A stretch of 64,000 bases of DNA, taken from contig JANUWF010001622.1 in NCBI GenBank assembly GCA_026120185.1, positions 2,477,501-2,541,500 on the forward strand. The letters run 5' to 3'. A program made the translations under genes and the position numbers. The notes under the pieces were generated by a model. It was given only the letters and a program-made list of their open reading frames with translations, had not been told where the DNA came from and searched no databases. Shown here one piece after another: positions 36,761 through 46,694 of the stretch. Each line of letters starts with the position of its first letter. Within the stretch, counting starts at the first letter, position 1. The stretch comes from Voacanga thouarsii (taxonomy: Eukaryota > Streptophyta > Magnoliopsida > Gentianales > Apocynaceae).

Positions 36761-37907
36761 TTATATATAATTATATATGTGTGTGTGTGTCAGATATAGG
36801 TGCTAATGAAAATTACATTAATAAGCAGTTGTATTTAAATCTATAAAAATATAAACTCGACTTATGCTAAACCCTTCTTGATTTTTTTCAATCAGGCACA
36901 GCTCAGTGTGGTATGTGTGTGTGTAATATAATAATTGGTTGAAAAATCTAATTCTTTTTAGGACAACGTTTTAAGACTAAATTGTGCATTTTATTTATTA
37001 TGACTAAAATGCATATTAAGATTATGATTGGTCAACATCATAGAGGTTGTTCAATTTTATTTTAGATTAAGATTTGAGAATTATTAACATGTATTTTCAA
37101 ATATGTGGATGATAATATTTTTTTTGTGAAAATGTTCAAAAATATCCAAAAATTGAATTGGAACCGTCTTTATCCCGTTAAAATTGAAGATCCGAATATT
37201 CGCTTGGAAATTTCAGAATAAAACGGAGATTTTGGTACTATGATTTGAGACTAATACTAAGAATATGATATAATCGAAATTTCAAGATAATATTAAATAT
37301 TTCTAAATCTCCAAACCGTCTTAAATAGTTAACACCCCTCCTTTTTCTTTCAATTAGTAAAACTTTCCATTTTTTTTTTTTAAAAGAAGGGTATCCAAAT
37401 AAATGCACGCGCGAAAGCGGAATATTTCAGTCAGAACAAAAATAACCCGAGTAACGCCCCAGCAAGAGTCTAACTAAGTCCCAGCCCAAGATTGTCAGTA
37501 AAAGAACACACGTAACGGCCCCTGAAAAGTCATCGACAAGAAACCCAAGTAACGGCCCATGAAGCTTCTAATTTGGATCCTAGCCCAAAATCATCAATGA
37601 AGTTGAATATTTGTTCACAGCTACGCTTCTGCTTTAAAATATTTGATAGTATATTTTAAAATTATTTGTCATTTTATAAAAGTAATGATATATTTATTAT
37701 TTTCTTCATAATTATATTATTAAAATTTATTATTTCAATAAATTATAATATTAATTAATTTTTAAAATTTAATATTATTTTATAATTTACAATGAGGATA
37801 TCTATATTTTTAAAAAATATGTTATAACTTTTTTAATATTTGTCATTGGTATAATAGTGATAGATATTTTAAAATAAAAAAAATGAATTTATTAACATGT
37901 AACCTAA
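36761..37907. other. Intergenic, no gene seen
   Basis: The sequence is AT-rich. Short (GT)n runs lie at 36777-36790 and 36911-36924. Positions 37430-37580 hold three spaced copies of a CCNAGTAACG-CCC-type word (CCGAGTAACGCCCCAG, CGTAACGGCCCCTGAA, AGTAACGGCCCATGAA) of unknown origin. Confidence 0.55.
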
Positions 37908-38236
37908 GGTTACGTTTGGATTGAGGAAAATAAGAAGATAGAAAATGAGAATAGTTAGAGGAAAAGGGAAGGAAAGAAGAGAAGTAAATGATGGAATACT
38001 TTTTGTGCTTAAATAATTGATAGAAATGAGAAAGAAATAAGATATTAACATACATCTTTGCTCATTATTTTGATGTCAATATAAATGTCAAAATAGGAAT
38101 ATAATAGTTAATTAAAAAATATTCATTTTACTGAAATTAAACTGAACATTTTTTAACTTAATAAAAACCTTTCATTCTCCTCTTTTTCCATTTTTTTTTC
38201 CTTTTTCACAAGTAAAAATCAATCCAAACACTCTAA
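37908..38236. mobile_element. MITE, family B, copy
   Basis: The left end carries GTTTGGATTGAGGAAAA and the right end its inverted counterpart (AATCAATCCAAACACTC). The purine-rich left half and pyrimidine-rich right half (TTCATTCTCCTC...) are characteristic of the family also seen at 55851-56348. Confidence 0.6.
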
Positions 38237-38319
38237 TTTGTTTTCTTTCCTACCTTTTCCTTCCAAATCATTGTATTCAAACATATTCTTTTCCCTTCCA
38301 CATTATTCCATTCAAACAT

Positions 38320-38484
38320 GGAAAATTCTTAAGTGCATCGATGCACGTGCACCGAGTGCTTTAAATACTTGTACAACTCTTAATAGAAGTTGTATAATAA
38401 ATTTTATATATAACATTATCAGCCAATAATACAAGCATTCAAAGCTCCCGGTGCACATGCGCCGGATGCACCTAAGAATTTCCC
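38320..38484. mobile_element. Small fold-back MITE, 165 bp
   Basis: About 55-bp arms are inverted copies: GGAAAATTCTTAAGTGCATC...GTGCACCGAG...CTTTAAATACTTGTA at the left, and the reverse complement at the right (TACAAGCATTCAAAG...CGGTGCAC...GGATGCACCTAAGAATTTCCC). CAAACAT occurs next to or near both ends (38313-38319 and 38487-38493) and may be the target duplication. Confidence 0.75.
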
Positions 38485-38602
38485 AACAAACATAATCTCA
38501 CAAACTTTTAAGTCAATATTTGAATCCTTGTGAGGTATTCAAGACTAAACGATACATCCTTCAACTTAATTTTTTATAAATAAACTCGAATTAATAGTAA
38601 TA

Positions 38603-38969
38603 TGTTATAAAATTAGGGTAGTGTTAGAATAAAATCTACACACTACACACTAAGAAAATTCTAACTATTCTTTGCACAAAAATTTCTCTTCAAACTTCTC
38701 TCTTTCTTTCTCTCACAATTCTTTCTCTAATCTTTCTTTCACTAATCTTTCTTTCACAAAATGATGGTGTATTACAAGCTTAGAGAATAGCTCTATTTAT
38801 AGAGCTCTAATTAGTGAAATACATCATGGCATACATCATCTTCAACTAATCTCAATTAATGATGTCTCCACTAAATGGTGGACATCCATAAAAATCTTCT
38901 AATAATTCACATAAATCCATAATTAGTGGAGCCTCCATTAATTAACAGAGATTCCAATAATTCATAACA
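38603..38969 (-). repeat. 3' LTR of the copia element
   Basis: 367 bp with TG...CA ends. It differs from the other LTR at four sites, all transitions: one in the CTACACACTACAC region and three within the last 40 bp. Confidence 0.95.
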
Positions 38970-39093
38970 CTCCCCCTTGGATGTCCATCCATACATAAAG
39001 AATATGCCTCGTTAAAACCTTACTAGATAAAAACCCAGTGGGAAAAAAAATCTAGTGAAGGAAAAATAGTACACTATTCTATATGTTTGTTTA

Positions 39094-41285
39094 TTACTCC
39101 CCCTGATAAGATGATTCCTTTAAATCTTTAAACCGACGCATACCGATTTTATTTCTCAACTTCTCAAATGTTGCAGTCGGTAAAGTCTTCGTGAAAATAT
39201 CTGCGAGGTTGTCACATGACCGAATTTGTAGCACATCAATTTCACATTTCTTCTGGAGTTCATGAGTAAAGAAGAATTTTGGTGAAATATGTTTTGTCCG
39301 ATCTCCTTTAATATATCCTCCTCGTAATTGAGCTATGCAAGCTGCATTGTCTTCATAAAGAGGAGTTGGAATATCTTTGATTGATGATAATCCACAACTT
39401 TCTCGGATATAATGAATCATGGATCTTAGCCATACACATTCTCGACTTGCTTCATGAATGGCTATAATTTCAGCATAATTTGAAGAAGTAGCTGCTATAG
39501 ATTGTTTCGTAAAACGCCATGATATAGCAGTATTTCCACATGTAAATAGATAGCCCGTTTGAGAACGTGCTTTATGTGGATCAGATAAATAACCAGCATC
39601 TGCATAACCAATCAATGTTGGACTGGTTTTATTTGAATAAAATAATCCGAGATCAATTGTACCTTGGAGATATCGAAGGACTTGTTTAATTCCATTCCAA
39701 TGTCGTCGTGTTGGTGAAGAACTAAATCTTGCTAATAAATTGACAGCAAAAGTAATATCGAGGTCGTGTATTATTAGCAAGATACATCAATGCACCAATT
39801 GCACTTGAGATATGGTACTTCAGGACCAAGGAGTTCTTCATCATTTTCTTGAGGTCGGAAAGGATCTTTATCCACATTTAATGATCGGACGATCATTGGA
39901 ATACTCAATGGATGTGCTTTGTCCATATAAAATCTTTTTAGCACTTTTCTTTGTATATGTTGATTGATGAATAAATGTTCCACTCTCCAGGATGTTCAAT
40001 TTGTAAACCAAGGCAAAATTTGGTTTTACCAAAATCCTTGATTTCGAATTCTCTTTTTAAATAATCAATTGTTTCTTGGAGCTCTTCGGGAGTTCCAATA
40101 AGATTAATATCATCAACATATATAGCTAATATCACAAATTTAGAACCGATTTCTTAATAAAAACACATGGACATACCTGGTCATTTTTAAATCCCGTTTT
40201 CAATAAATATTCACTAAGACGTGTGAACCACATGCGCCCAGATTGCTTCAGGCCATATAATGATTTATGCAACTTGATGGAGTAATTTTCACGAGGATAA
40301 TGTTTATATGCTTCGGGCATATGAAATCCTTCGAGGATTTTCATGTAAACATCATTTTCTAAATTTCCATACAAGTAAGCGAGTGACAACATCTAATATG
40401 CGCATATCTATCTTTTCATGTCTTGCCAAACTGATAAGATATCGAAGTGTAATAGCATCAACAACAGGAGAATAAGTTTCATCATAATCAATACCTGGTC
40501 TTTGTGAAAAACCTTGGGCTACTAATCGCACTTTATATCGAACGATTTCACTCTTTTCATTGCGCTTTCGCACAAATATCCATTTGTAGCCAACGGGTTT
40601 TACACCTTACGGTGTTCGGACTGCGGTCCGAAAACTTCACGTTTTGTCGGTGCATTTAACTCCGATTGAATCGCATCTTTCCATTGCAGCCAATCTTTTC
40701 TATGCCGACATTCATCAATCGATATTGGTTCGGGATCATCATTATCCTGTGTAACATCAAGAGATATATTGTATGCAAATATATTATCAATAACAGTTTC
40801 TATCCGATTCCAACTTCTACCGGAAGTGGTATAATTGATAGAAATTTCAGTGTTACTTTCATCAACTTCTAGTTCTTTGTCATCAGTTCTCTCTTGGTCT
40901 TTATCATTCTTTTCTTCAATATGATCTTCTGGATCAGTTAATCCTATTTTCTTCCGAGGATTTTTATCTTTAGAACCAAGAGGTCGGCTATGCTTCTGGC
41001 ATGCTTTTGGCTCAGCAACTATATGTAAAATCTTTTGTTCTATTGGAACTTCAATTAGAATAGGAGCATTTATAGCTGGCATATGCGATTTTGTTACTCT
41101 TCTAGAGTCAACAAAAGCGTCTGGCATTTGATTTGCAATGCTTTACAAATGAATTATCTTTTGAACTTCAAATTCACACGCGCTTGTATGCGGATCAAGA
41201 TAATTTAATGATGTTGTCCAATCACGATCTTTCTTGTACTGTTTCTATTCTCCCCCTAATTTAGGGAATAATGATTTCACAAGAG
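39094..41285 (-). pseudogene. copia pol remnant: integrase tail, reverse transcriptase, RNase H
   Basis: On the minus strand the remnant starts near 41285 with FPKLGGE-stop, then the integrase C-terminal/linker region (PDAFVDSRRVTKSHMPAINAP; 41127-40600). Reverse transcriptase follows: GYKWIFVRKRNEKSE...YDETYSPV (about 40600-40460), YSIKLHKSLYGLKQSGRMWF (about 40290), then the catalytic YVDDINLIGT (about 40110). The copia RNase H region (39780-39097) runs from DITFAVNLLARFSSSPTRRHW through GYADAGY and ADIFTKTLPTATFEKL to a natural stop. At least four frameshifts split it, near 40600, 40380, 40135 and 39980-39780, so it cannot make a functional polyprotein. Confidence 0.9.
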
Positions 41286-41334
41286 AATAAGAAAAGAAAT
41301 ATAAGAAAATGATGACAAGTAGGAAATGCCAAGA

Positions 41335-42872
41335 AAAATATCTCCTTTTTTTTTTCACTCTTCCCGGTACCGACTTTTCCTCTTCCTCTCTTGTCTTTTC
41401 TTCTCCTCCGACCCTCTACCTACCATCTACCTCTTCTTCTTCCTCATACAGATATATATATATGTATCGATATATATATCAGTTATCAGTCATTAGTAAA
41501 CATAAAAAACAAAAATCACAAAGCAGATATGGAGACTCGTAATTCATTTGAGGCATGGTCAAATTTTGACTTAGTTTACGCAGCGAGATGTTGATGTATT
41601 TTCATTTCCAAATCAACCGCTTACGCCTAATTCGAACACGAGAAGATTTTGATATGTTTTCCTTTTCAAACCAACCACTTCCTCCTAATTTCGGGTGAGA
41701 TACCTTTGATGGCTTCCATTTGTTTTTAGTGTGCTTGATAATGAAATTAAACTCTCTTTTGATTTGTTTTTGATGTAAATCGGTGGAAGTTTTGAACATA
41801 CTTGCTTTGGACCAAGTTGATCTACCCCTACAAGAGACTGCTTTTGATACTGTTCCTCTTGATGCTATTCCTTTGAATGAGGATATGCTTGTGCATGATC
41901 CATTCTATTCTCTAATGGATTTTGAGCAAAGTCAGAATATGTTTCCAGGTTATTATACATTTAAACATGGATTTTGAATGGTATTACCTTTACTGATATT
42001 ATTTTATTTTTCTAGGAGAAATAATGAGTGGTCTTGACAACGAAGTCGGAGTAAGTACTCATGAAATGCATAATATCGAAGTTCAAGATATTATTGTAGA
42101 CAAAATTCTTGGGGAGAAGAAGATGATTAAGAGGCAGAGAGAAAAGAAGGGCAATAACTCCCAGACACTATCAAGAGAAACAATTTCGTAATACTTTTAC
42201 CTACCAATCAAGAGCGCAGCCAAAGAATTGAATATTGGCATAACTTTGTCTCAAGAAAAGATGTAGGGAGTTAGGAATTCGTCGATGGCCTCACAGGAAG
42301 TTGGTGAGCTTGGAGACCATAATTAAGAGTGTTCAGGTTCTCTCTCATACATACTTATAATTTGCAAGTATGAAACTATGAAAGATTTATAAATAAATAA
42401 CCGATGATATCATTTCGATTTACAGGAGATGCAAAATAAAGAAGAAGGAGGACATATGGCTGAGAAGAAGTTGAAAGAAGCCATTGCGATACTTGGAATG
42501 TGAAAAACGAGTTGGTGGAAGAAAGTCCTAATACGCGAGTTAGAGGACCAAACACAGAAATTGAGACAAGCATGCTTCAAAGCCAAATATAATAAGAAAT
42601 ATAATAAACTTAAGGAGATCATAAAATCTCAAGACTCATTTCGCAGTAATTTTACGGCTAATTCTGCTGCTAGTCTCGATGCTGGCTCAAAGGGGAAAGA
42701 AAAGGAGGAGGATGTTGAAAAAGAGGAGCTGAAGTCCATAATTACTAATTGTTTGTCGTCCTCTAATGTAAATATTGAAAAAGAACAATTACAAACCTTC
42801 ATCTTACATTTGTCAGCTCAATTACAAAAGAGCAACTATAAGCATGTATCATCAAGTTCATATGAACACTAG
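41335..42872 (+). pseudogene. Captured RWP-RK (RKD-type) transcription factor gene piece
   Basis: A leader with pyrimidine tracts precedes ATG 41529 (METRNSFEAWSNFD). Exon 1 then carries two similar segments of the form D-(V/M)-FSF-NQPL-P. Exon 2 (about 41785-41980) has LPLQETAFDTVPLD and DPFYSLMDFEQSQNMFPGYY. Exon 3 (about 41996-42330) encodes the RWP-RK domain: FYLPIKSAAKELNIGITL, a +1 shift, then KKRCRELGIRRWPHRK and LETIIKSVQ. The last exon (42425-42872) has the downstream helical region (LRQACFKAKYNKKYNKLKEII) and ends SSSSYEH-stop. Introns with GT-AG ends are kept. RKD proteins are plant regulators of egg-cell and nucellar identity. Stops and shifts (for example a TAA for Gln at 42188) make this a pseudogene. 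It lies antisense within the copia element. Confidence 0.85.
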
Positions 42873-42949
42873 TGATATGAATAAAAGATGTGATGCTTAT
42901 TATTAATGGAAATATCTTTTTCCCTTATTATCTTTTCTGTTCCACTTCA

Positions 42950-43500
42950 GGTGGTCAGTATTTCTCTGTGATAAGGGAAATATCGAGTGTGTCCATGACC
43001 ATAACCACGGCCACTGCCACAACTACGACTATAACGATGGCTTCTGCTGGAGCCAACAACATTCACTTCAGGAGTCTTGTTGAGCCGGTTCATCCAGCTT
43101 CATGATTTCTCAATAATAACTCATGTTAAAGTCTGTCAATTTTGGATACCATTTTTCTCGATATTGTTACTGCAAGACAATATTCGAGGTATGAAAAGTG
43201 GAGAATGTCTTCTCCAATATAACTTCATCAGTAACTTTTTCTCCGCAAATTTTTTAACTAAAATGTAGTTTTATACATCACGGAGTTCACGGTTTTACAA
43301 TCTTGCAACTTCAGGTGCAACTATTCATACCGTGCAGTGGGTAGTACGACCATCTTCGGGTGGTCAAATCTTTCTTTTTATCCACATGACATATGGATCT
43401 CCTTTTTTTTAGCATTTAGATACATTTACGTATGACATATAATTTTTTTTTCGAAATATCAAGGGCTACAAATTCGAATTTAGCGAGATCAATAAATGCG
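42950..43500 (-). pseudogene. copia gag relic
   Basis: On the minus strand, beginning near 43500, are LAKFEFVALDISK-like sequence, then (about 43240-43120) a GEKVTDE...EKTFSTFHTSNIVLQ-stop-QYRE segment. A Gly/Arg/His-rich stretch (about 43030-42960, GSGRGYGHGH in one frame) precedes where the zinc knuckle should be. These match the gag of copia elements of the kind whose pol lies at 39094-41285. Frameshifts and a central deletion are evident. The region ends where the RWP-RK segment begins. Confidence 0.75.
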
Positions 43501-43546
43501 TACTGTCTTACGGCTTTAATAACGGCAGAGACTCGTGTCGATAACG

Positions 43547-43913
43547 TGTTATAAAATTAGGGTAGTGTTAGAATAAAATCTACACATTACACACTAAGAA
43601 AATTCTAACTATTCTTTGCACAAAAATTTCTCTTCAAACTTCTCTCTTTCTTTCTCTCACAATTCTTTCTCTAATCTTTCTTTCACTAATCTTTCTTTCA
43701 CAAAATGATGGTGTATTACAAGCTTAGAGAATAGCTCTATTTATAGAGCTCTAATTAGTGAAATACATCATGGCATACATCATCTTCAACTAATCTCAAT
43801 TAATGATGTCTCCACTAAATGGTGGACATCCATAAAAATCTTCTAATAATTCACATAAATCCATAATTAGTGGAGCCTCCACTAATTAATGGAGATTCCA
43901 ATAATTCATAACA
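43547..43913 (-). repeat. 5' LTR of the copia element
   Basis: 367 bp. Transcription of the element would run leftward from here and produce RNA antisense to the RWP-RK cargo. On its inner side the minus strand reads CGTTATCGACACGAGTCTC, the expected place of the primer-binding site; the tRNA was not identified. Confidence 0.95.
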
Positions 43914-44422
43914 TAATAGTATTTACAAAATAAATAATATATCTCATTTTCATAACATTTCGACCCTTATAGGGAAAAAAATTTTAAAAAGTAATCCATA
44001 AAAACAATTCAAATAACACATGGAGGATTGAAAGTTGAAAGCTGCCATTTCATAAGTAAAAAAAAAAAAAAAAATCTTTTATGGGCTTTACATGAAATAT
44101 CCATTAAAAAAAAAAAGAAAAGAAAACAAGCAGTTCTGAGGTTTCCTATTTCAACCCAGATTCTGCTTTACTTGCCCTGTTGTAACCGTCCTTCATGTTG
44201 TACTCTACACTCTCATCGAAGTCTCTCCTCTTCGGCTCTTCCTCTTCCTTGACTCATCATCATTCGCAGTTCATTCACGCACAAATATTGAGCAATTCTC
44301 AAGGAATCTCATCTTCTTCCTTCTTGTTCTAGTAAGAGGGAATTGGGATTTTGGTTTTGTTCAGGTTCTTGGTCTCTGTGTAGATTGTTGTTTGATTACG
44401 GAGTGTGAGTAATCATCAACCG
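43914..44422. other. Intergenic / 5' leader of the DUF1639 gene
   Basis: AT-rich to about 44130, then a pyrimidine-rich, gene-like leader with CTCTTCGGCTCTTCCTCTTCC. No clear TATA box was identified. Confidence 0.5.
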
Positions 44423-45602
44423 ATGGCTTCAACAGTTCCGGCCAAGTCTCAGCCTCTGCACAATTTCTCGTCTTTATCCTGCCTTAAATGGGATAGCCAT
44501 CCTCGCAATCAGCGGTCCTCTGTCGCGGCCAGGAGTTCATCTTCTCCTCATCAGTCGTCGCCACTCCATGATTCACCGCAAAGGCAATCGCCCCTGAGAC
44601 ACTTGCTTCCGTCACTGCGGGAGGATTCAATCACAGAGCCGATGTCTTCGCCTTCACCGTCCCGTCAATCTCCGACTTGTGGTGCATATTGGGACGGTTC
44701 GGTATCCCCACCACCGTCAGGTTATTCTCCGTTGCTTACGGGTCCCAGCAATGACGAGGCTGCTCAGCCACCGCGTCAGTCTCCAATCCGGGGTGGTGCA
44801 ACCTTTGGATTGGATTCTTCTCTGAGGAATAAGAAGTCCCTGATCGAATACAGGAGGCAATCGAGAAATTCAGTACTCAGAACCGAGAAAGATGGTGTAT
44901 CTTCACGGAATCGAAGTGTTACCCCAGATAACTTGGAGGACCAGGGGAAGGAGCCAGTATCAGGTAATCGAGAAGGTAAGAGAGAAAGCAGATTGTCCAG
45001 AGTTATGATTAAATTACCTCCGAAGGGGAAGAAAGATTCCGGGGAAATTAAAGCTCAGGAAGATCAAACAATCGATAACAGTGAGATTCAGGAGGGTGGG
45101 AAGCAGACTGGTTCTTTGGATGATGAGGAGCAGGTGCCAAAGACGTGGAATCTCAGGCCAAGGAAGGAGAAAAAGAGATTGGCCGATTTTAATGGCAGAA
45201 TATGGAAAAATTCTGCACCGTCTGAGCAGGAGAAAGGAATTCACTCTTCTCAGGTGAACCCCGCAGAGATGCCAGAAGCTGAGAAGACGAGGGGATTTAC
45301 CATTGCACTTTCAAAAGAAGAGATTGAAGCAGATGTTATTGCTTTAATCGGATCAAAGCCTCCCAGAAGACCTAAGAAGAGATCCAGGACAACTCAGAAA
45401 CAATTAGATGTACTGCTCCCTAAAGTTTTGGCCTTCTGTTGGATTCTTTTTCCCTTTTGTTTCTGGGTTGCATTTTTGTCAGGTTTTTCACAATTTGTTT
45501 TGTTCTTTCTTCCAGCTTCTATTTCCAGGTGCGTGGCTGCAATCAATTACTGCTGATTCATATAAAGTCTCTGAGAATCCTGGCAAGGTTAAGTTTTGTT
45601 AG
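44423..45602 (+). CDS. DUF1639 family protein
   Basis: Two exons, 44423-45409 and 45516-45602, joined in phase 0, give 357 residues. The start is the first ATG in frame (MASTVPAKSQPLHN). Residues about 20-130 are Ser/Pro-rich with repeated (S/R)QSP motifs and look disordered and phosphorylatable. Residues about 230-250 carry WNLRPRKEKK. Residues about 292-330 carry FTIALSKEEIEADVIALIGSKPPRRPKKR, in pieces, then QKQLD. After splicing this continues LLFPGAWLQSITADSYKVSE. This is the signature order of the plant DUF1639 family, whose biochemical role is not established. The Arg/Lys-rich core suggests a nuclear protein, which is inference. Reading through the intron stays open for 49 codons and would give a hydrophobic tail instead. 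The ABCG gene follows on the same strand 1.1 kb away. Confidence 0.88.
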
Positions 45603-46694
45603 TGAATTGCAATTTATTGATTTATTTGAGAGGATTAGCAAGTTGAGTCTTTGAGAACGATCATTCTATTTGCAGGGTTAGATTGCAGATTTTATCTTTG
45701 GAAAGTTTCTTGTGGAAGTCTGGAAGCTCAAGGCTTCTAAGTTTTGGGACATCATCTGAAGACATCGGCCCCGACTTGTGAATATGGTGTGAACATGGAA
45801 GGGGAACTAAGGCTTTCCGCTCTCCTTTAGGCCTTTCCTTCTGTTTTCTACATATTCTACTTCTACTTTAAAGAACTGAATGTAGTTCTTTAACTTATAT
45901 CTGTAGTTGCAGCTAATGTAAATGTGAGTGGCTGGTTTTTTCATTTAATAGCAGTTTGCTTCTTTGGAATGAAATTTCTAGCCTTTACCTTCTGTTATGC
46001 TGAGATTTTTTCTACCTGTGTTTTCTACTGTGATGTCTTTTGATCTCTGAGATGATGTAAAGATACTACCTACTGTAGTGATGTTAGTTTTAACAGGCAG
46101 CTAGGCTTCCCATGTCATATTAATGGGGTTACCTTCATGCTAGCCTGACCTTTCTTTCTGCCTAAAAGTCTTAACAATTCCTCTTCTCTTCTTTGTTAGG
46201 ATAGAAGGTAGCAATGTTTAGTATATTCCTCCACTCAAAATCTGCATCCGTACTATAAGTTCTGTACAACTTGCTAACGTGCTGTAGTGGGAAAGCAAAC
46301 TGGTTTATAATTGCAACTACAACCACCGGAAGAAGGAAAGAGGAAAAAGTGGCGCACACAGAAAGAAGATAATTAGTGAAATGAATGAGAGTTTTGTATG
46401 CTTTCTTCCAACACGGCAAACCTTAGATCTTATATGGATTCTGTGGAAAAAGCTTGACATATTAAACTAATCCAAATTATGTCAATTGGCTTTAGTCAAA
46501 TTTCGCTGATCACCAAACACTGCCAAAGCGCACCAGCTTCACCTATAATAGGAAAACTTCATAGTGATCAAGCCGGTTGGTTGGTCCTCCTGCCTGCCTG
46601 CTCACCTCCTTAAAGTGATTATTCAAATCAAACACCATTTCCATCCTCCTCCAAAACAGCTTCAGATTACAGGAATTTTAGGTAGTTACAAGAA
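45603..46694. other. 3' UTR of DUF1639 gene and ABCG upstream region
   Basis: T-rich sequence typical of a 3' UTR runs to about 45960. The rest holds no supported gene. The ABCG leader probably lies after about 46530. Confidence 0.5.

Larger units (their letters stand above)
38603..43913 (-). mobile_element. Young Ty1/copia LTR element carrying an antisense RWP-RK gene piece
   Basis: Two 367-bp LTRs (38603-38969 and 43547-43913) start TGTTAT and end ATAACA and differ at 4 positions. TAATA flanks both ends (38598-38602 and 43914-43918). Read on the minus strand, a polypurine tract AAGGGGGAG lies next to the 3' LTR (38970-38978). From the 5' LTR the order is gag relic, foreign RWP-RK segment in the opposite orientation, integrase C-terminal remnant, reverse transcriptase, RNase H. 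Protease and integrase core are missing. Gag and pol frames are broken although the LTRs are nearly identical, so this copy was probably mobilised by proteins supplied by a relative. Confidence 0.93.

Noticed and set aside
41335..42872. RWP-RK gene as a normal host gene with a transposon inserted beside it
   Set aside because: Gag relic on one side, pol on the other, and LTRs with matching TAATA duplications enclose it completely. Stops and shifts also break it.
44028..44252. Short plus-strand frame upstream of the DUF1639 gene
   Set aside because: It begins in poly-A-rich sequence and covers the leader of the next gene. No recognisable motif.
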